A stretch of DNA of 14,082 nucleotides from Burkholderiaceae bacterium. Lineage in GTDB: Bacteria > Pseudomonadota > Gammaproteobacteria > Burkholderiales > Burkholderiaceae. The notes under the pieces are model-generated. The model saw nothing but the letters and a program-made list of their open reading frames with translations, had not been told where the DNA came from and did no database searches. Position 1 is the first letter of the stretch; each line of letters begins with the position of its first letter. Below are positions 6,946 to 14,082 of the stretch, piece by piece. Made by a program: the position numbers and the translations under genes. The stretch is from positions 1 to 14,082 of the forward strand of contig CANHMJ010000029.1 in NCBI GenBank assembly GCA_947461805.1. Direction: 5' to 3'.

Positions 6946-8157
6946 ATGAGCATGGACGCAACCTCTTCCTCAAGCATCTGTAAAGCGCCAGCGTGGCTCG
7001 GAATTTTGGGTGGCGGTCAGCTTGGGCGTATGTTTATCCATGAAGCGCAATCCTTGGGGTTTAAAGTCTGTGTTTTAGATCCCGATCCACTCAGTCCAGG
7101 CGGATCAGTTGCTGAAAAGCATTTATGTGCTGACTACCTTGATGAAGTCGCGCTCTCTGAAATGGCTGCATTATGTTCTGCGATTAGCACCGAGTTTGAA
7201 AACGTTCCGGCGCAAGCACTCGATTTTTTTAAAGCGCGCGGAATATTTGTTGCACCCGATAGCAGCTGCGTCTCAATTGCACAAGACCGCATTAAAGAAA
7301 AAGCATTTTTGGCGGAGTGCGCCCCCATCTCTGGTGTCGGTCCGGTACCGTATGGCGTGATTACTAGTACGGCTGATTTAGCCTTAATTGCAGACGATCT
7401 GTTCCCCGGTATTTTGAAAACAGTGCGCTTGGGGTATGACGGTAAAGGCCAAATTACAGTGCAGTCGCGCGATCAATTGGCCACCGCTTGGGCTGATTTA
7501 GGCCAGGTTGCTTGTATATTAGAGAAGCGCATGGCATTGGCTTTTGAGGTATCGGCGATTGTGGCGCGCGGGCACGATGGTGATGTACGATCATTTCCGC
7601 CCGCTGAAAACATTCATCGCCAGGGCATCTTGCATACCAGTACCGTGCCTTCACCATCTCTACAGCAGCATCCTGCTTTGCTTGAGCGAATTCAAAAAGC
7701 GACCAGTGCCATTGCGCAGGAGATGGCGTATGTCGGTGTGCTCTGTGTCGAGTACTTTGTTCTTACCGACGGCAGCATCGTAGCCAATGAAGTAGCGCCA
7801 CGCCCGCACAATTCAGGGCATTACACCATGGATGCCTGCGTTACCAGCCAGTTTCAGCAGCAGGTCAGGGCAATGGCCCGCTTGCCGCTCGGTGATACGC
7901 GTTTGTTAAGTCCGGTTGCCATGCTCAATATTCTGGGCGATGCATGGTTTGTCAAGGAAGGCAAGCAGCAAACCACTGCAATCGAACCGGCATGGGAGGA
8001 CGTCCTCAGTCATCCCGATGCAAAACTCCATTTATATGGCAAGGCCTCACCCTTGCCCGGTCGCAAAATGGGTCACGTCAATTGCCTTGGCCAATCCCTG
8101 GATGAGGCACGGCAGAATTGCTCTGCCGTTGCCGGCGATTTAGGTATTTCACCTTAA
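6946..8157 (+). CDS. purK: N5-carboxyaminoimidazole ribonucleotide synthase (PurK)
   Basis: ATP-grasp enzyme that carboxylates AIR with bicarbonate and ATP to form N5-CAIR for PurE. The 403-residue product starts with a short variable tail and then shows GILGGGQLGRM (19-29), VLDPDP (43-48), STEFENVP (81-88), KTVRLGYDGKGQ (158-169) of the ATP-binding domain, FEVSAIVARG (200-209), and the ATP-grasp magnesium motif NEVAPRPHNSGH (281-292), followed by a normal C-terminal domain. The start is ambiguous: TTG 6943, ATG 6946 and ATG 6952 all fit directly behind the purE stop, none with a strong ribosome site. I chose the first ATG. Such tight spacing implies translational coupling with purE. Confidence 0.96.
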   Translation: MSMDATSSSSICKAPAWLGILGGGQLGRMFIHEAQSLGFKVCVLDPDPLSPGGSVAEKHLCADYLDEVALSEMAALCSAISTEFENVPAQALDFFKARGIFVAPDSSCVSIAQDRIKEKAFLAECAPISGVGPVPYGVITSTADLALIADDLFPGILKTVRLGYDGKGQITVQSRDQLATAWADLGQVACILEKRMALAFEVSAIVARGHDGDVRSFPPAENIHRQGILHTSTVPSPSLQQHPALLERIQKATSAIAQEMAYVGVLCVEYFVLTDGSIVANEVAPRPHNSGHYTMDACVTSQFQQQVRAMARLPLGDTRLLSPVAMLNILGDAWFVKEGKQQTTAIEPAWEDVLSHPDAKLHLYGKASPLPGRKMGHVNCLGQSLDEARQNCSAVAGDLGISP

Positions 8158-8171
8158 GTGATGCCGTAGTA

Positions 8172-9281
8172 GTGAAAGCCGAATCGCAGCCCACCCTTAG
8201 CAGCTCAGAATTACAGCATGCAGTGGAGCAAGCTGTGCGGCGCTTACAGCAGGGGGGTTTGGTTGCGATTCCAACTGAAACGGTTTACGGACTCGCGGCA
8301 GATGCTAGCAATGAACAGGCGGTACAGAAGATATTCTCTGCCAAAGGTAGGCCGGCTGACCATCCCCTGATTGTGCACATAGCAGCACCATCAATGCTAG
8401 ATACATCCTTAGCGAATCAATCCGATGCTTGGTTTAAGTTGATTGCACCCTGGGTGCGCGATCTTCCTGAGGAGGCAATGCGCTTGGTGGAGGCTTTCTG
8501 GCCAGGTCCCTTAACCCTCGTGTTGAAAAAAGATAAACACGTATTGAGCGCGGTGACCGGCGGTCAAGACACCATTGCATTGCGATCCCCTGACCACCCG
8601 ATTGCACAAGCCCTCTTACAGGCCTTTGGTGGTGGCTTAGCAGCGCCATCGGCGAATCGTTTTGGCAAGGTGTCGCCCACCCGGGCTGCTGATGTCAGCG
8701 CTGAATTTAGTGATCAAGAAGATTTATTAATCTTGGACGGTGGCGATTGCATTGTGGGCATCGAGTCGACGATTGTGGATCTATCTTCGGGAGCCCCAGT
8801 TTTACTGCGTCCTGGTGCGATTACGCCAGAGCAGATTGTGCAGCAAACGGGAGTACGTGTATTGCAAGCGGGCGCGCGTGCAGATTCGGACAAAATGACG
8901 CCCCGCGTATCGGGGAGCCTCAAAGCCCATTACGCACCGAACACACCATTGCGTTTGTACGCCGCTGGCGCAGCACTCGATTGCATTTCTCAATATCCGG
9001 ATACCAAATCGCGCGTAGCCCTGATAGTGTGGGATTCGGAGCAAATGAGTGATCCTCAGGTATTAGGCGCATCGCACATTCAGCAGGTGACCATTCCCGA
9101 ACAGAGTGACTTATTTGCTAGCCGCCTATACCGATTGTTGCGCGATCTAGACGATCATTCTTGGGATTTAATTGTGATGCCCGAACCACCAATGGGGCAG
9201 GAGTGGGACGGGGTGCGAGACCGTCTTCAGCGGGCTTGCTTTGGTTCAGGACCGCCCGATAACAACCACGTCAGCAGTTGA
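8172..9281 (+). CDS. tsaC: Threonylcarbamoyl-AMP synthase, long Sua5 type
   Basis: Makes threonylcarbamoyl-AMP from threonine, bicarbonate and ATP, the first step of the t6A modification at position 37 of ANN-decoding tRNAs. From the GTG start the product has 369 residues. The YrdC domain (about 14-220) shows PTETVYGLAADA (34-45), KGRP (58-61), FWPGPLTLVL (109-118), RSPDHP (138-143), LAAPSANRFGKVSPT (156-170) and GIESTIVDL (197-205). The linker S..KAHYAP (249-256) and the following 110 residues form the extra Sua5 C-terminal domain, which the short E. coli TsaC lacks, so 'sua5' would be an equal name. No ATG is available; GTG 8172 follows AAGTGA (8156-8161) at 10 nt and lies 14 bp after purK, while a TTG at 8118 would overlap purK. 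The last 18 codons overlap dacB antisense. Confidence 0.93.
   Translation: MKAESQPTLSSSELQHAVEQAVRRLQQGGLVAIPTETVYGLAADASNEQAVQKIFSAKGRPADHPLIVHIAAPSMLDTSLANQSDAWFKLIAPWVRDLPEEAMRLVEAFWPGPLTLVLKKDKHVLSAVTGGQDTIALRSPDHPIAQALLQAFGGGLAAPSANRFGKVSPTRAADVSAEFSDQEDLLILDGGDCIVGIESTIVDLSSGAPVLLRPGAITPEQIVQQTGVRVLQAGARADSDKMTPRVSGSLKAHYAPNTPLRLYAAGAALDCISQYPDTKSRVALIVWDSEQMSDPQVLGASHIQQVTIPEQSDLFASRLYRLLRDLDDHSWDLIVMPEPPMGQEWDGVRDRLQRACFGSGPPDNNHVSS
9227..9281. other. Antisense 3' coding overlap of tsaC and dacB
   Basis: The convergent genes tsaC (plus, stop at 9279-9281) and dacB (minus, stop at 9227-9229) share 55 bp of coding sequence. There is no intergenic space and no visible terminator hairpin, so the two transcripts must overlap at their 3' ends. 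Confidence 0.9.
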
Positions 9282-10804
9282 TCGTGGGCATCCATGCCAC
9301 GAAAGGCATTGGGGTGATTAATGAATGAGCTAACGGCATAGATTTTGCCGGACCGACTAATAACATAGCCCGATATCGTCCGCACTTCCGTAAGTGATCC
9401 GGTCTTAATGCGCGCTTCCGGTTTTGTCTTGAGGTGCAAGAATTGCCGCAACTGCTTAATCAGTCGATTTTTCATGGTGCCATCCGATCCGGCTAAGGGT
9501 AGGGATTGTACAAAGAGATCTCCCGATGGAAGTTGACGGGCAGTAATTAACAGATCATTGAGGTGGCGCGCGCTAATGGCTTCATTGCGCGATAAACCAG
9601 AACCATTTTCTAATACTAATTCAGGAAAATCCAAACCCCGTTGCTTGAGCCATGCTTGCATGACCCGATCACTGGCCGCGATGGAGGTTGGTTTGCCCAA
9701 ACGTTCTAAGCCCAGTGTTAAAAAAACTTGCCGTGCCATGACGTTATTGGAAAATTTATTGATATCGTTCACTGCATTAATTAATGGACCGCCCTGAAAC
9801 TCCAATAAAGGCCTTGCAAACAGTGGAACCTCACCGTTTTTGCCTTGTGGCTGCTTGACCCAGGTGCCTCCAGCCAATTCCCACGCCGCTGCAAATCCTA
9901 AGGTTAAAAAAGTATTGGCATCCAGTGCAACCACGTTGTAGGTAATACTTTTACATGCGCTTGGTAACTCACCTGTAAATTGAGCACTTAATTGGTCTGA
10001 ATTTTTTGACTCCGAGCTGACATGCTTAATTAACTCGAACTGCATCTTTCTTTGCCAGTCATCGCAATTTTGCTTGCTGGTGCGCAGACGATTATTAATC
10101 TTAAAATAGGCAAGCGCAGGCGTATACGAAATCGCAACTCCATTGCTATTGTTGGTTTGATTCAGCTGAAATGATAATGTTCTAAAGGCATATAACAATG
10201 GATCAGGTGGCACGTTATAGGCCCGCATCGATTCCCCATCAATGGTGGTGTGCTCCATTACCTCAGGGCTGTAGGCGCTGCGGTCAAAAACCAAATTCCC
10301 ATCAATGCGCTGAATGCCTAATGCGCGCAGGCTTTTCATCATTTGCTCTAGCTCTTCCGGCACTAATTTAGGATCACCACTACCGCGCAGGTAAAGATTA
10401 CCTTTGAGTAGACCGTTCTTAATCTGGCCATCTGTATACAGATTGGTGTTCCAGCGGTACTGTGGACCCAGTAAATCCAGTGCAGCCAAGGTAGTTAGCA
10501 GCTTAATGGTGGAAGCGGGATTCATCGATTGTTTGGCGCGCCAATCCAGTATTTCGCGCGCATTACCACCAGCTGTACTGGGCAACTCTAAAACCGAAAT
10601 ACTGACCGCATCGCGCGGAATTTGATTTTTAGCAAGTGACTGCCAAACGGCGGGCGGAACCTCGACCGTGCTGCTAGGGGCCGATGCCCAGAGGGACTGA
10701 CTGCCAAGTCCGCAGAGTAACAGCAGCGCTAGCCATTGCAATGGTCGGATTGCATGCAGAAATGCAGGAAGGACTACGGGGCGTGAAGTAGAAAAGAGTG
10801 GCAC
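9227..10804 (-). CDS. dacB: D-alanyl-D-alanine carboxypeptidase/endopeptidase, PBP4 (DacB) family
   Basis: Periplasmic class C penicillin-binding protein that trims peptidoglycan, cutting the terminal D-Ala of stem peptides and the cross-bridges between them. Counting from a TTG at 10831 (534 residues), the three serine-hydrolase motifs are STIK (107-110, catalytic Ser107 and Lys110), SNN (361-363) and KTG (476-478). The family block ENGSGLSR is at 408-415. The insert between motifs 1 and 2 is large, as expected of this family, and contains Cys256 and Cys293, which could pair. A signal peptide with basic residues and core LALLLLCGLG (34-43) ends near WASA. The start is poorly defined: no ATG precedes the signal peptide, only TTG 10831, TTG 10822 and GTG 10804, none with a clear ribosome site. 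I chose GTG, giving 525 residues. It is 92 bp downstream of the sensor kinase, possibly in the same transcript, and overlaps tsaC at its end. Confidence 0.92.
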   Translation of the reverse strand: MPLFSTSRPVVLPAFLHAIRPLQWLALLLLCGLGSQSLWASAPSSTVEVPPAVWQSLAKNQIPRDAVSISVLELPSTAGGNAREILDWRAKQSMNPASTIKLLTTLAALDLLGPQYRWNTNLYTDGQIKNGLLKGNLYLRGSGDPKLVPEELEQMMKSLRALGIQRIDGNLVFDRSAYSPEVMEHTTIDGESMRAYNVPPDPLLYAFRTLSFQLNQTNNSNGVAISYTPALAYFKINNRLRTSKQNCDDWQRKMQFELIKHVSSESKNSDQLSAQFTGELPSACKSITYNVVALDANTFLTLGFAAAWELAGGTWVKQPQGKNGEVPLFARPLLEFQGGPLINAVNDINKFSNNVMARQVFLTLGLERLGKPTSIAASDRVMQAWLKQRGLDFPELVLENGSGLSRNEAISARHLNDLLITARQLPSGDLFVQSLPLAGSDGTMKNRLIKQLRQFLHLKTKPEARIKTGSLTEVRTISGYVISRSGKIYAVSSFINHPNAFRGMDAHDQLLTWLLSGGPEPKQAR

Positions 10805-10896
10805 CGGCTTATGGTAAGCCAAAACAGCCAAAACACTAAAAATTCAGCTGTCTACTTAATTGATCTTGAGCTAGGGCACCAAGGTTACTGTCATAT

Positions 10897-13353
10897 TCAT
10901 TCAAATGAAGTGCGGTTTAAAAAAGCATCAATTACGCTATTTTGTTTCAGGAGTAATTCCTTTAGCAGGGCTGCCCGTTTTGGGGTGGGGTCAGCACGGT
11001 TGGTGGCGAGGCTATCTAGGCGATTGGCAAAACGCAGGGCATTCATTAATAATGCTCCGCCTTTGATTCTATGAATCAGACTACCCAGGTCGGATTGGGA
11101 TATAGCCCCAGTTGACAGTTCTGCAATCGCCTGGTGGTGTACCTCCATAATTTCATGGAGGATCAGTCTGCCGATTTGATTTTGATCGGGGCTGCTTTTT
11201 CCCAGTTGTGGAAACGCAATCGTGTCTTCTTCTGTATCGCAGTCTACTTCTTCGATGGTGAAGTGGCGTGCCAATTCATTTTCGAGGGTGGCCAAGTTAA
11301 GGGGCTTGATCAGAACCGCATTCATGCCCGAAGCAAGCAGTCGATGCCGAATTTCCAGAGCATAGATATCGGCGGTAACGCCAATAATAATGAGCTCCGA
11401 AAATCCATCAGTACGGATCGATTGCGATAAATCAGCGCCATGCATGCCCGGCATGGAGTGATCGGTCAGCATGACATCAAAATGGCTTTGCTTCAGGAGT
11501 CTTAATGCTTGCCCGGCATTTTCACAGACCGTGACCTGTGCTCCAAGGGCCTCTAATTGCAGCGACAGAACTTGACGGCTAGCAGGGTGATCCTCGACAA
11601 CCAAAGCGCAGACTTGTTTGCCGTGTCGATGCATGCGCTGCGCACAATGTAGAGTGGCCTCGGTGATCAATCGATTCGAAGCCACTTGGGTTGTTCTAGG
11701 GAAAGCGGCAGAAAAATAGACATTGCTACCCATTCCAGGTTCGCTATCAAAATACAAGTGACTGTCCATCGATCGAATTAAATGACTGGTAATGGTTAAA
11801 CCGAGCCCAGTGCCTTGAGGGGTATTGCCCGTAGGCTGTTGGTGTTGGGCCCGGACTTGCTCAAAGGGCTGAAGCGCGATGGCAATATCAGTGGGATTCA
11901 TGCCAATGCCGGTATCAATTACTCGAAACTCAATTAACTGGCCCGCATGGTCATCGGCCAAGATGCGGACCGAAAAATGAATCGAACCTGCATTCGTAAA
12001 CTTAATGGCATTACTCAGGATGTTGTTTAAAACTTGACGCAGTCGCAAGGAGTCAACCATCAACACTTCTGCAATGCGCAGGTCTAAATGGGTATGCATG
12101 CTCAATTGGCGATTCGATGCAAAGATCGAAAAAGCCGCATCAATTTCCTCGATCAGGGTTTTAAGGCAGCAGGGCTCCGGCGTTAACGTGAGCTTGCCCG
12201 CCTCAATCTTGGAAAGGTCGAGGACTTGATTCAGCATACCGAGGAGTGACTCCGCTGAGGCATGGGCGCTCTGCAACAAAGGCTTCTCGCTATCCGGCAA
12301 GCGTGGACTTTTCAGTAACAGCTCTTGAACCCCCAAAATAGCATTCATCGGCGTTCGAATCTCATGACTCATTTCAGCTAAAAAATTGGATTTGGCATTA
12401 TTGGCCCGCTCTGCAAGCTCTTTTTGCATCAATAGGGCAGCATTCTGTCGCATATGCTGTTTTCGATTGCGCTGCAAATGAATAATCCAAGCAAATCCGC
12501 CCAAGAGCATGGCGCATAAAAAGCCAAACAGAATATGGCGCTTCCAAGGGGCATGATGCTGGTGCATAAAGTCAAGATCGGCACCACCAGAATCGTCCCT
12601 TGGCTCGTTACCAAAACCGGGGATGGAAAAGAGGGCACGCGATGCCACAGGATCAAGCGCATGCACGGTTTTTTCCAGGATGCTTTTGAGGACTTTCGCA
12701 TGGTTGCCAATAAACCAGCGGTATGCCAGTGGCTCACGACCATATAAACCATTGAGCTTTAAATGCGCTTGGTGTTCTGCACGTATGGCATATCTGGCAA
12801 GCCGAATCGGCATCACTACGGCGTCGTACTCGCGCTTCATGAGTGCGGAAAATAAATGGGCTACGGATTGGTGATTTCGGTGGATGGAGCCTGTTTCAAA
12901 AAAAGCCATCTTTTGAGCGATAACTGGACTGTCGAGTAAGGTATCGGCACGCGTTACCATCACCTTATGACCCCAAAACACAGGCTCTGACCAGATGCCT
13001 GCCTGCATTTGCTTTTGAGAGGCTATAGGCGGATCAATTACAAAATCAATCGATTGCTTGCTAAGTAGGTCGGCTAAGTCTGCATCGTTGGCGCGCCAAA
13101 TCGGTTGGTACTGCTGCTGCGTTTGCTGGCTCAGCGCATCAATGAGCGATTGGTAAACCCCAACTTGCCCATTCCTGTCTTGGGGCTCAAGGTAGGGTGC
13201 GTGTTGCTCATGAATACTGAAATACACCACCGGCCTTGCTTTGATCCAAGCCTGCTCTACCGTAGTCAGTTCAATGGGATGTGCAAAAGCCGCACTGCAG
13301 TAAAGCAGTACGGCGCCGCAAGCGAATGGTCCGAATGCAATTACCCGCATCAT
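10897..13353 (-). CDS. BvgS/EvgS-like unorthodox hybrid sensor histidine kinase
   Basis: Inner-membrane sensor that should autophosphorylate and pass phosphate His-Asp-His to a partner regulator. Its 818 residues show, in order: signal peptide (1-24, AFA before HP), a periplasmic solute-binding-like (Venus flytrap) domain (about 30-245), one membrane helix (272-292), and HisKA with FLAEMSHEIRTP (His330). Next come the HATPase N box NNILSNAIKF (443-452), DTGIGM (480-485) and GTGLGL (514-519), then a receiver with ED (587-588), Asp631 in LTDHSMPG and Lys683, and an HPt domain with HRIKGGA (His761). All phosphorelay residues are present. BvgS and EvgS have two flytrap domains and a PAS domain; here there is one flytrap and no room for PAS. 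The start overlaps the regulator stop (ATGA). The next ATG, at 13350, stands better spaced from GAGG (4 nt instead of 1) and may be the true start. The signal sensed is unknown. Confidence 0.92.
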   Translation of the reverse strand: MMRVIAFGPFACGAVLLYCSAAFAHPIELTTVEQAWIKARPVVYFSIHEQHAPYLEPQDRNGQVGVYQSLIDALSQQTQQQYQPIWRANDADLADLLSKQSIDFVIDPPIASQKQMQAGIWSEPVFWGHKVMVTRADTLLDSPVIAQKMAFFETGSIHRNHQSVAHLFSALMKREYDAVVMPIRLARYAIRAEHQAHLKLNGLYGREPLAYRWFIGNHAKVLKSILEKTVHALDPVASRALFSIPGFGNEPRDDSGGADLDFMHQHHAPWKRHILFGFLCAMLLGGFAWIIHLQRNRKQHMRQNAALLMQKELAERANNAKSNFLAEMSHEIRTPMNAILGVQELLLKSPRLPDSEKPLLQSAHASAESLLGMLNQVLDLSKIEAGKLTLTPEPCCLKTLIEEIDAAFSIFASNRQLSMHTHLDLRIAEVLMVDSLRLRQVLNNILSNAIKFTNAGSIHFSVRILADDHAGQLIEFRVIDTGIGMNPTDIAIALQPFEQVRAQHQQPTGNTPQGTGLGLTITSHLIRSMDSHLYFDSEPGMGSNVYFSAAFPRTTQVASNRLITEATLHCAQRMHRHGKQVCALVVEDHPASRQVLSLQLEALGAQVTVCENAGQALRLLKQSHFDVMLTDHSMPGMHGADLSQSIRTDGFSELIIIGVTADIYALEIRHRLLASGMNAVLIKPLNLATLENELARHFTIEEVDCDTEEDTIAFPQLGKSSPDQNQIGRLILHEIMEVHHQAIAELSTGAISQSDLGSLIHRIKGGALLMNALRFANRLDSLATNRADPTPKRAALLKELLLKQNSVIDAFLNRTSFE

Positions 13354-13973
13354 CCCTCAATGATGTGGTTATTACGGCAAAACATAATGAGGTCAGCTAT
13401 ATTGTTGATGCCAAGCTTTTCAAAGATGCGCGTTTTGTAGGTTGCTACGGTTTTATTGCTGATGTGCAATAGGTCTGAAATGTGTTGGTTACTGTTGCCT
13501 TTACCCAAATACTTCATCACTTGCAATTCACGATCAGAGATGAGTGCCAGTTTCTCTTGGTCGCTGAGCGAGCTATGCCCATTTCGGGTGTGCGAAAAGC
13601 AAGCATAGCCTTGGGAAATGGCTACGCAGGCCGCTAATATGACATCGGCCCCTGCCGTTTTGTTGATAAAACCATGGGCGCCTAAGGAGCGAACTCGTCC
13701 TCCGTACACATGCTCATCTAGACTCGATAAAACAAGCAAACGGATATCGGGGTAAGTCAAACTAATACGGCGAATCACATCAAACCCATCCGTTTTAGGC
13801 ATATCGAGATCGAGAATCACAATATCGGGATGGATTTGTTTCATACTTTGTAAGCACTCCTCTCCGTTGCGACACTGGCCTACTACTTCAAACAGCAATT
13901 GGTCTTGCAGCATACTTTTGAGGGCCATCAACATGGCGGGATGATCGTCTACTAACATGACACTTTTCTTCAT
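13350..13973 (-). CDS. BvgA/EvgA-like response regulator (receiver plus LuxR-type HTH)
   Basis: Cytoplasmic DNA-binding regulator, likely the final phosphate acceptor of the adjacent kinase. The 207-residue product has a receiver domain (about 3-120) with acidic pocket DDHP (9-12), phospho-acceptor Asp55 in ILDLDMPK, Ser83/Ser84 and Lys105 in GFINK. A LuxR/NarL-type helix-turn-helix follows (about 143-200), with SDREL (146-150) and recognition-helix region SNKTVATYKTRIFEKLGI (172-189), strikingly like the SNKTVSTYKTR stretch of BvgA. Length is normal. The ATG has GGAG (13981-13984) 7 nt upstream. Regulator first, kinase second is the same order as bvgAS and evgAS, and the ATGA overlap predicts coupled synthesis. 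The target genes are unknown; dacB downstream is one candidate. Confidence 0.94.
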   Translation of the reverse strand: MKKSVMLVDDHPAMLMALKSMLQDQLLFEVVGQCRNGEECLQSMKQIHPDIVILDLDMPKTDGFDVIRRISLTYPDIRLLVLSSLDEHVYGGRVRSLGAHGFINKTAGADVILAACVAISQGYACFSHTRNGHSSLSDQEKLALISDRELQVMKYLGKGNSNQHISDLLHISNKTVATYKTRIFEKLGINNIADLIMFCRNNHIIEG

Positions 13974-14082
13974 TGCCTATCTCCGTTCTGGTTTGTACTT
14001 CCATGGGGTTTCACTGCAAAAATGGCTTTCGCAATTCGACTGTCGCTGATATGAAGAATTTGGTGCCTACTTACGGGCGACA
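13970..14082 (-). CDS. Possible C-terminal end of an unidentified upstream gene (cut by window edge)
   Basis: On the minus strand one frame stays open from the right edge for 36 full codons and stops with a TGA that overlaps the response-regulator ATG (ATGA, 4 bp), the same junction as between regulator and kinase. The visible residues include RHQILHISDSRIAKAIFAV followed by a polar tail ending NGDRQ. The stretch ISDSRIAKAIFAV vaguely recalls the D.RI..AL segment before the HTH of AraC-type regulators, but the protein ends there without an HTH. I do not recognise the family. It may be chance: a plus-strand frame across the same bases is also open. Confidence 0.3.
   Translation of the reverse strand, partial: SPVSRHQILHISDSRIAKAIFAVKPHGSTNQNGDRQ

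Noticed and set aside
8118..8171. TTG at 8118 as the tsaC start
   Set aside because: It overlaps the end of purK by 40 bp and would add a Cys/Arg-rich tail unlike the family. GTG 8172 is closer to the conserved domain.
10702..10740. Lipoprotein signal in DacB (cysteine at residue 40)
   Set aside because: The residues before the cysteine are LLL rather than a small residue at -1, so there is no lipobox. An ordinary signal peptidase I site near WASA fits better.
14003..14082. Plus-strand open frame starting ATG 14003 and running off the right edge
   Set aside because: It is short, lacks a ribosome site, and competes with a minus-strand frame whose stop overlaps the regulator start. Nothing in its residues is recognisable; it cannot be excluded without more sequence.

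Overview
The window looks like a chromosomal segment from a betaproteobacterium of the order Burkholderiales, most like the small freshwater genus Polynucleobacter. That assignment is inferred from protein flavour and from the string pgk-pyk-fba-purC-purE-purK-tsaC, an order I recall from this group; I ran no database search. Base composition looks intermediate and even. I see no insertion sequence, phage gene, tRNA, rRNA or CRISPR array.

Left part (1-1646): the 5' portion of ilvE (branched-chain aminotransferase) runs leftward out of the window. Divergently from it, azlC and azlD encode the two subunits of a branched-chain amino-acid exporter. The two transcription units therefore make and export the same amino acids. 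They share a short intergenic region that holds a perfect TATAAT hexamer and a GCGC-rich palindrome.

Central part (1682-9281): seven tightly packed plus-strand housekeeping genes. pgk, pyk and fba serve lower glycolysis/gluconeogenesis. purC, purE and purK are three steps of purine synthesis (AIR carboxylation and SAICAR formation). The string ends in a long, Sua5-type threonylcarbamoyl-AMP synthase (tsaC/sua5) for the t6A tRNA modification. Gaps are 2-83 bp, and the only sizeable one, before purE, holds a candidate extended -10 promoter. The pyruvate kinase carries the residue set of the K+-independent enzyme class.

Right part (9227-14082): everything is on the minus strand. A BvgA/EvgA-like response regulator is followed, with an ATGA overlap, by a BvgS/EvgS-like unorthodox histidine kinase (periplasmic sensor, one membrane segment, HisKA, HATPase, receiver, HPt). 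After a short gap comes a DacB-type D-alanyl-D-alanine carboxypeptidase/endopeptidase (PBP4 family). The dacB 3' end overlaps the tsaC 3' end antisense by 55 bp. A further open frame enters from the right edge and also meets the regulator with an ATGA overlap, so an unseen upstream gene may belong to the same operon.

Most of the window is ordinary core metabolism. The parts most worth a second look are the compact two-component phosphorelay with its possible upstream partner, the K+-independent pyruvate kinase signature, the repeated palindrome-plus-TAKAATGGGAGAT element, and the tsaC/dacB antisense overlap. I found no convincing terminator hairpin anywhere, and I do not see a clearly new biological system.
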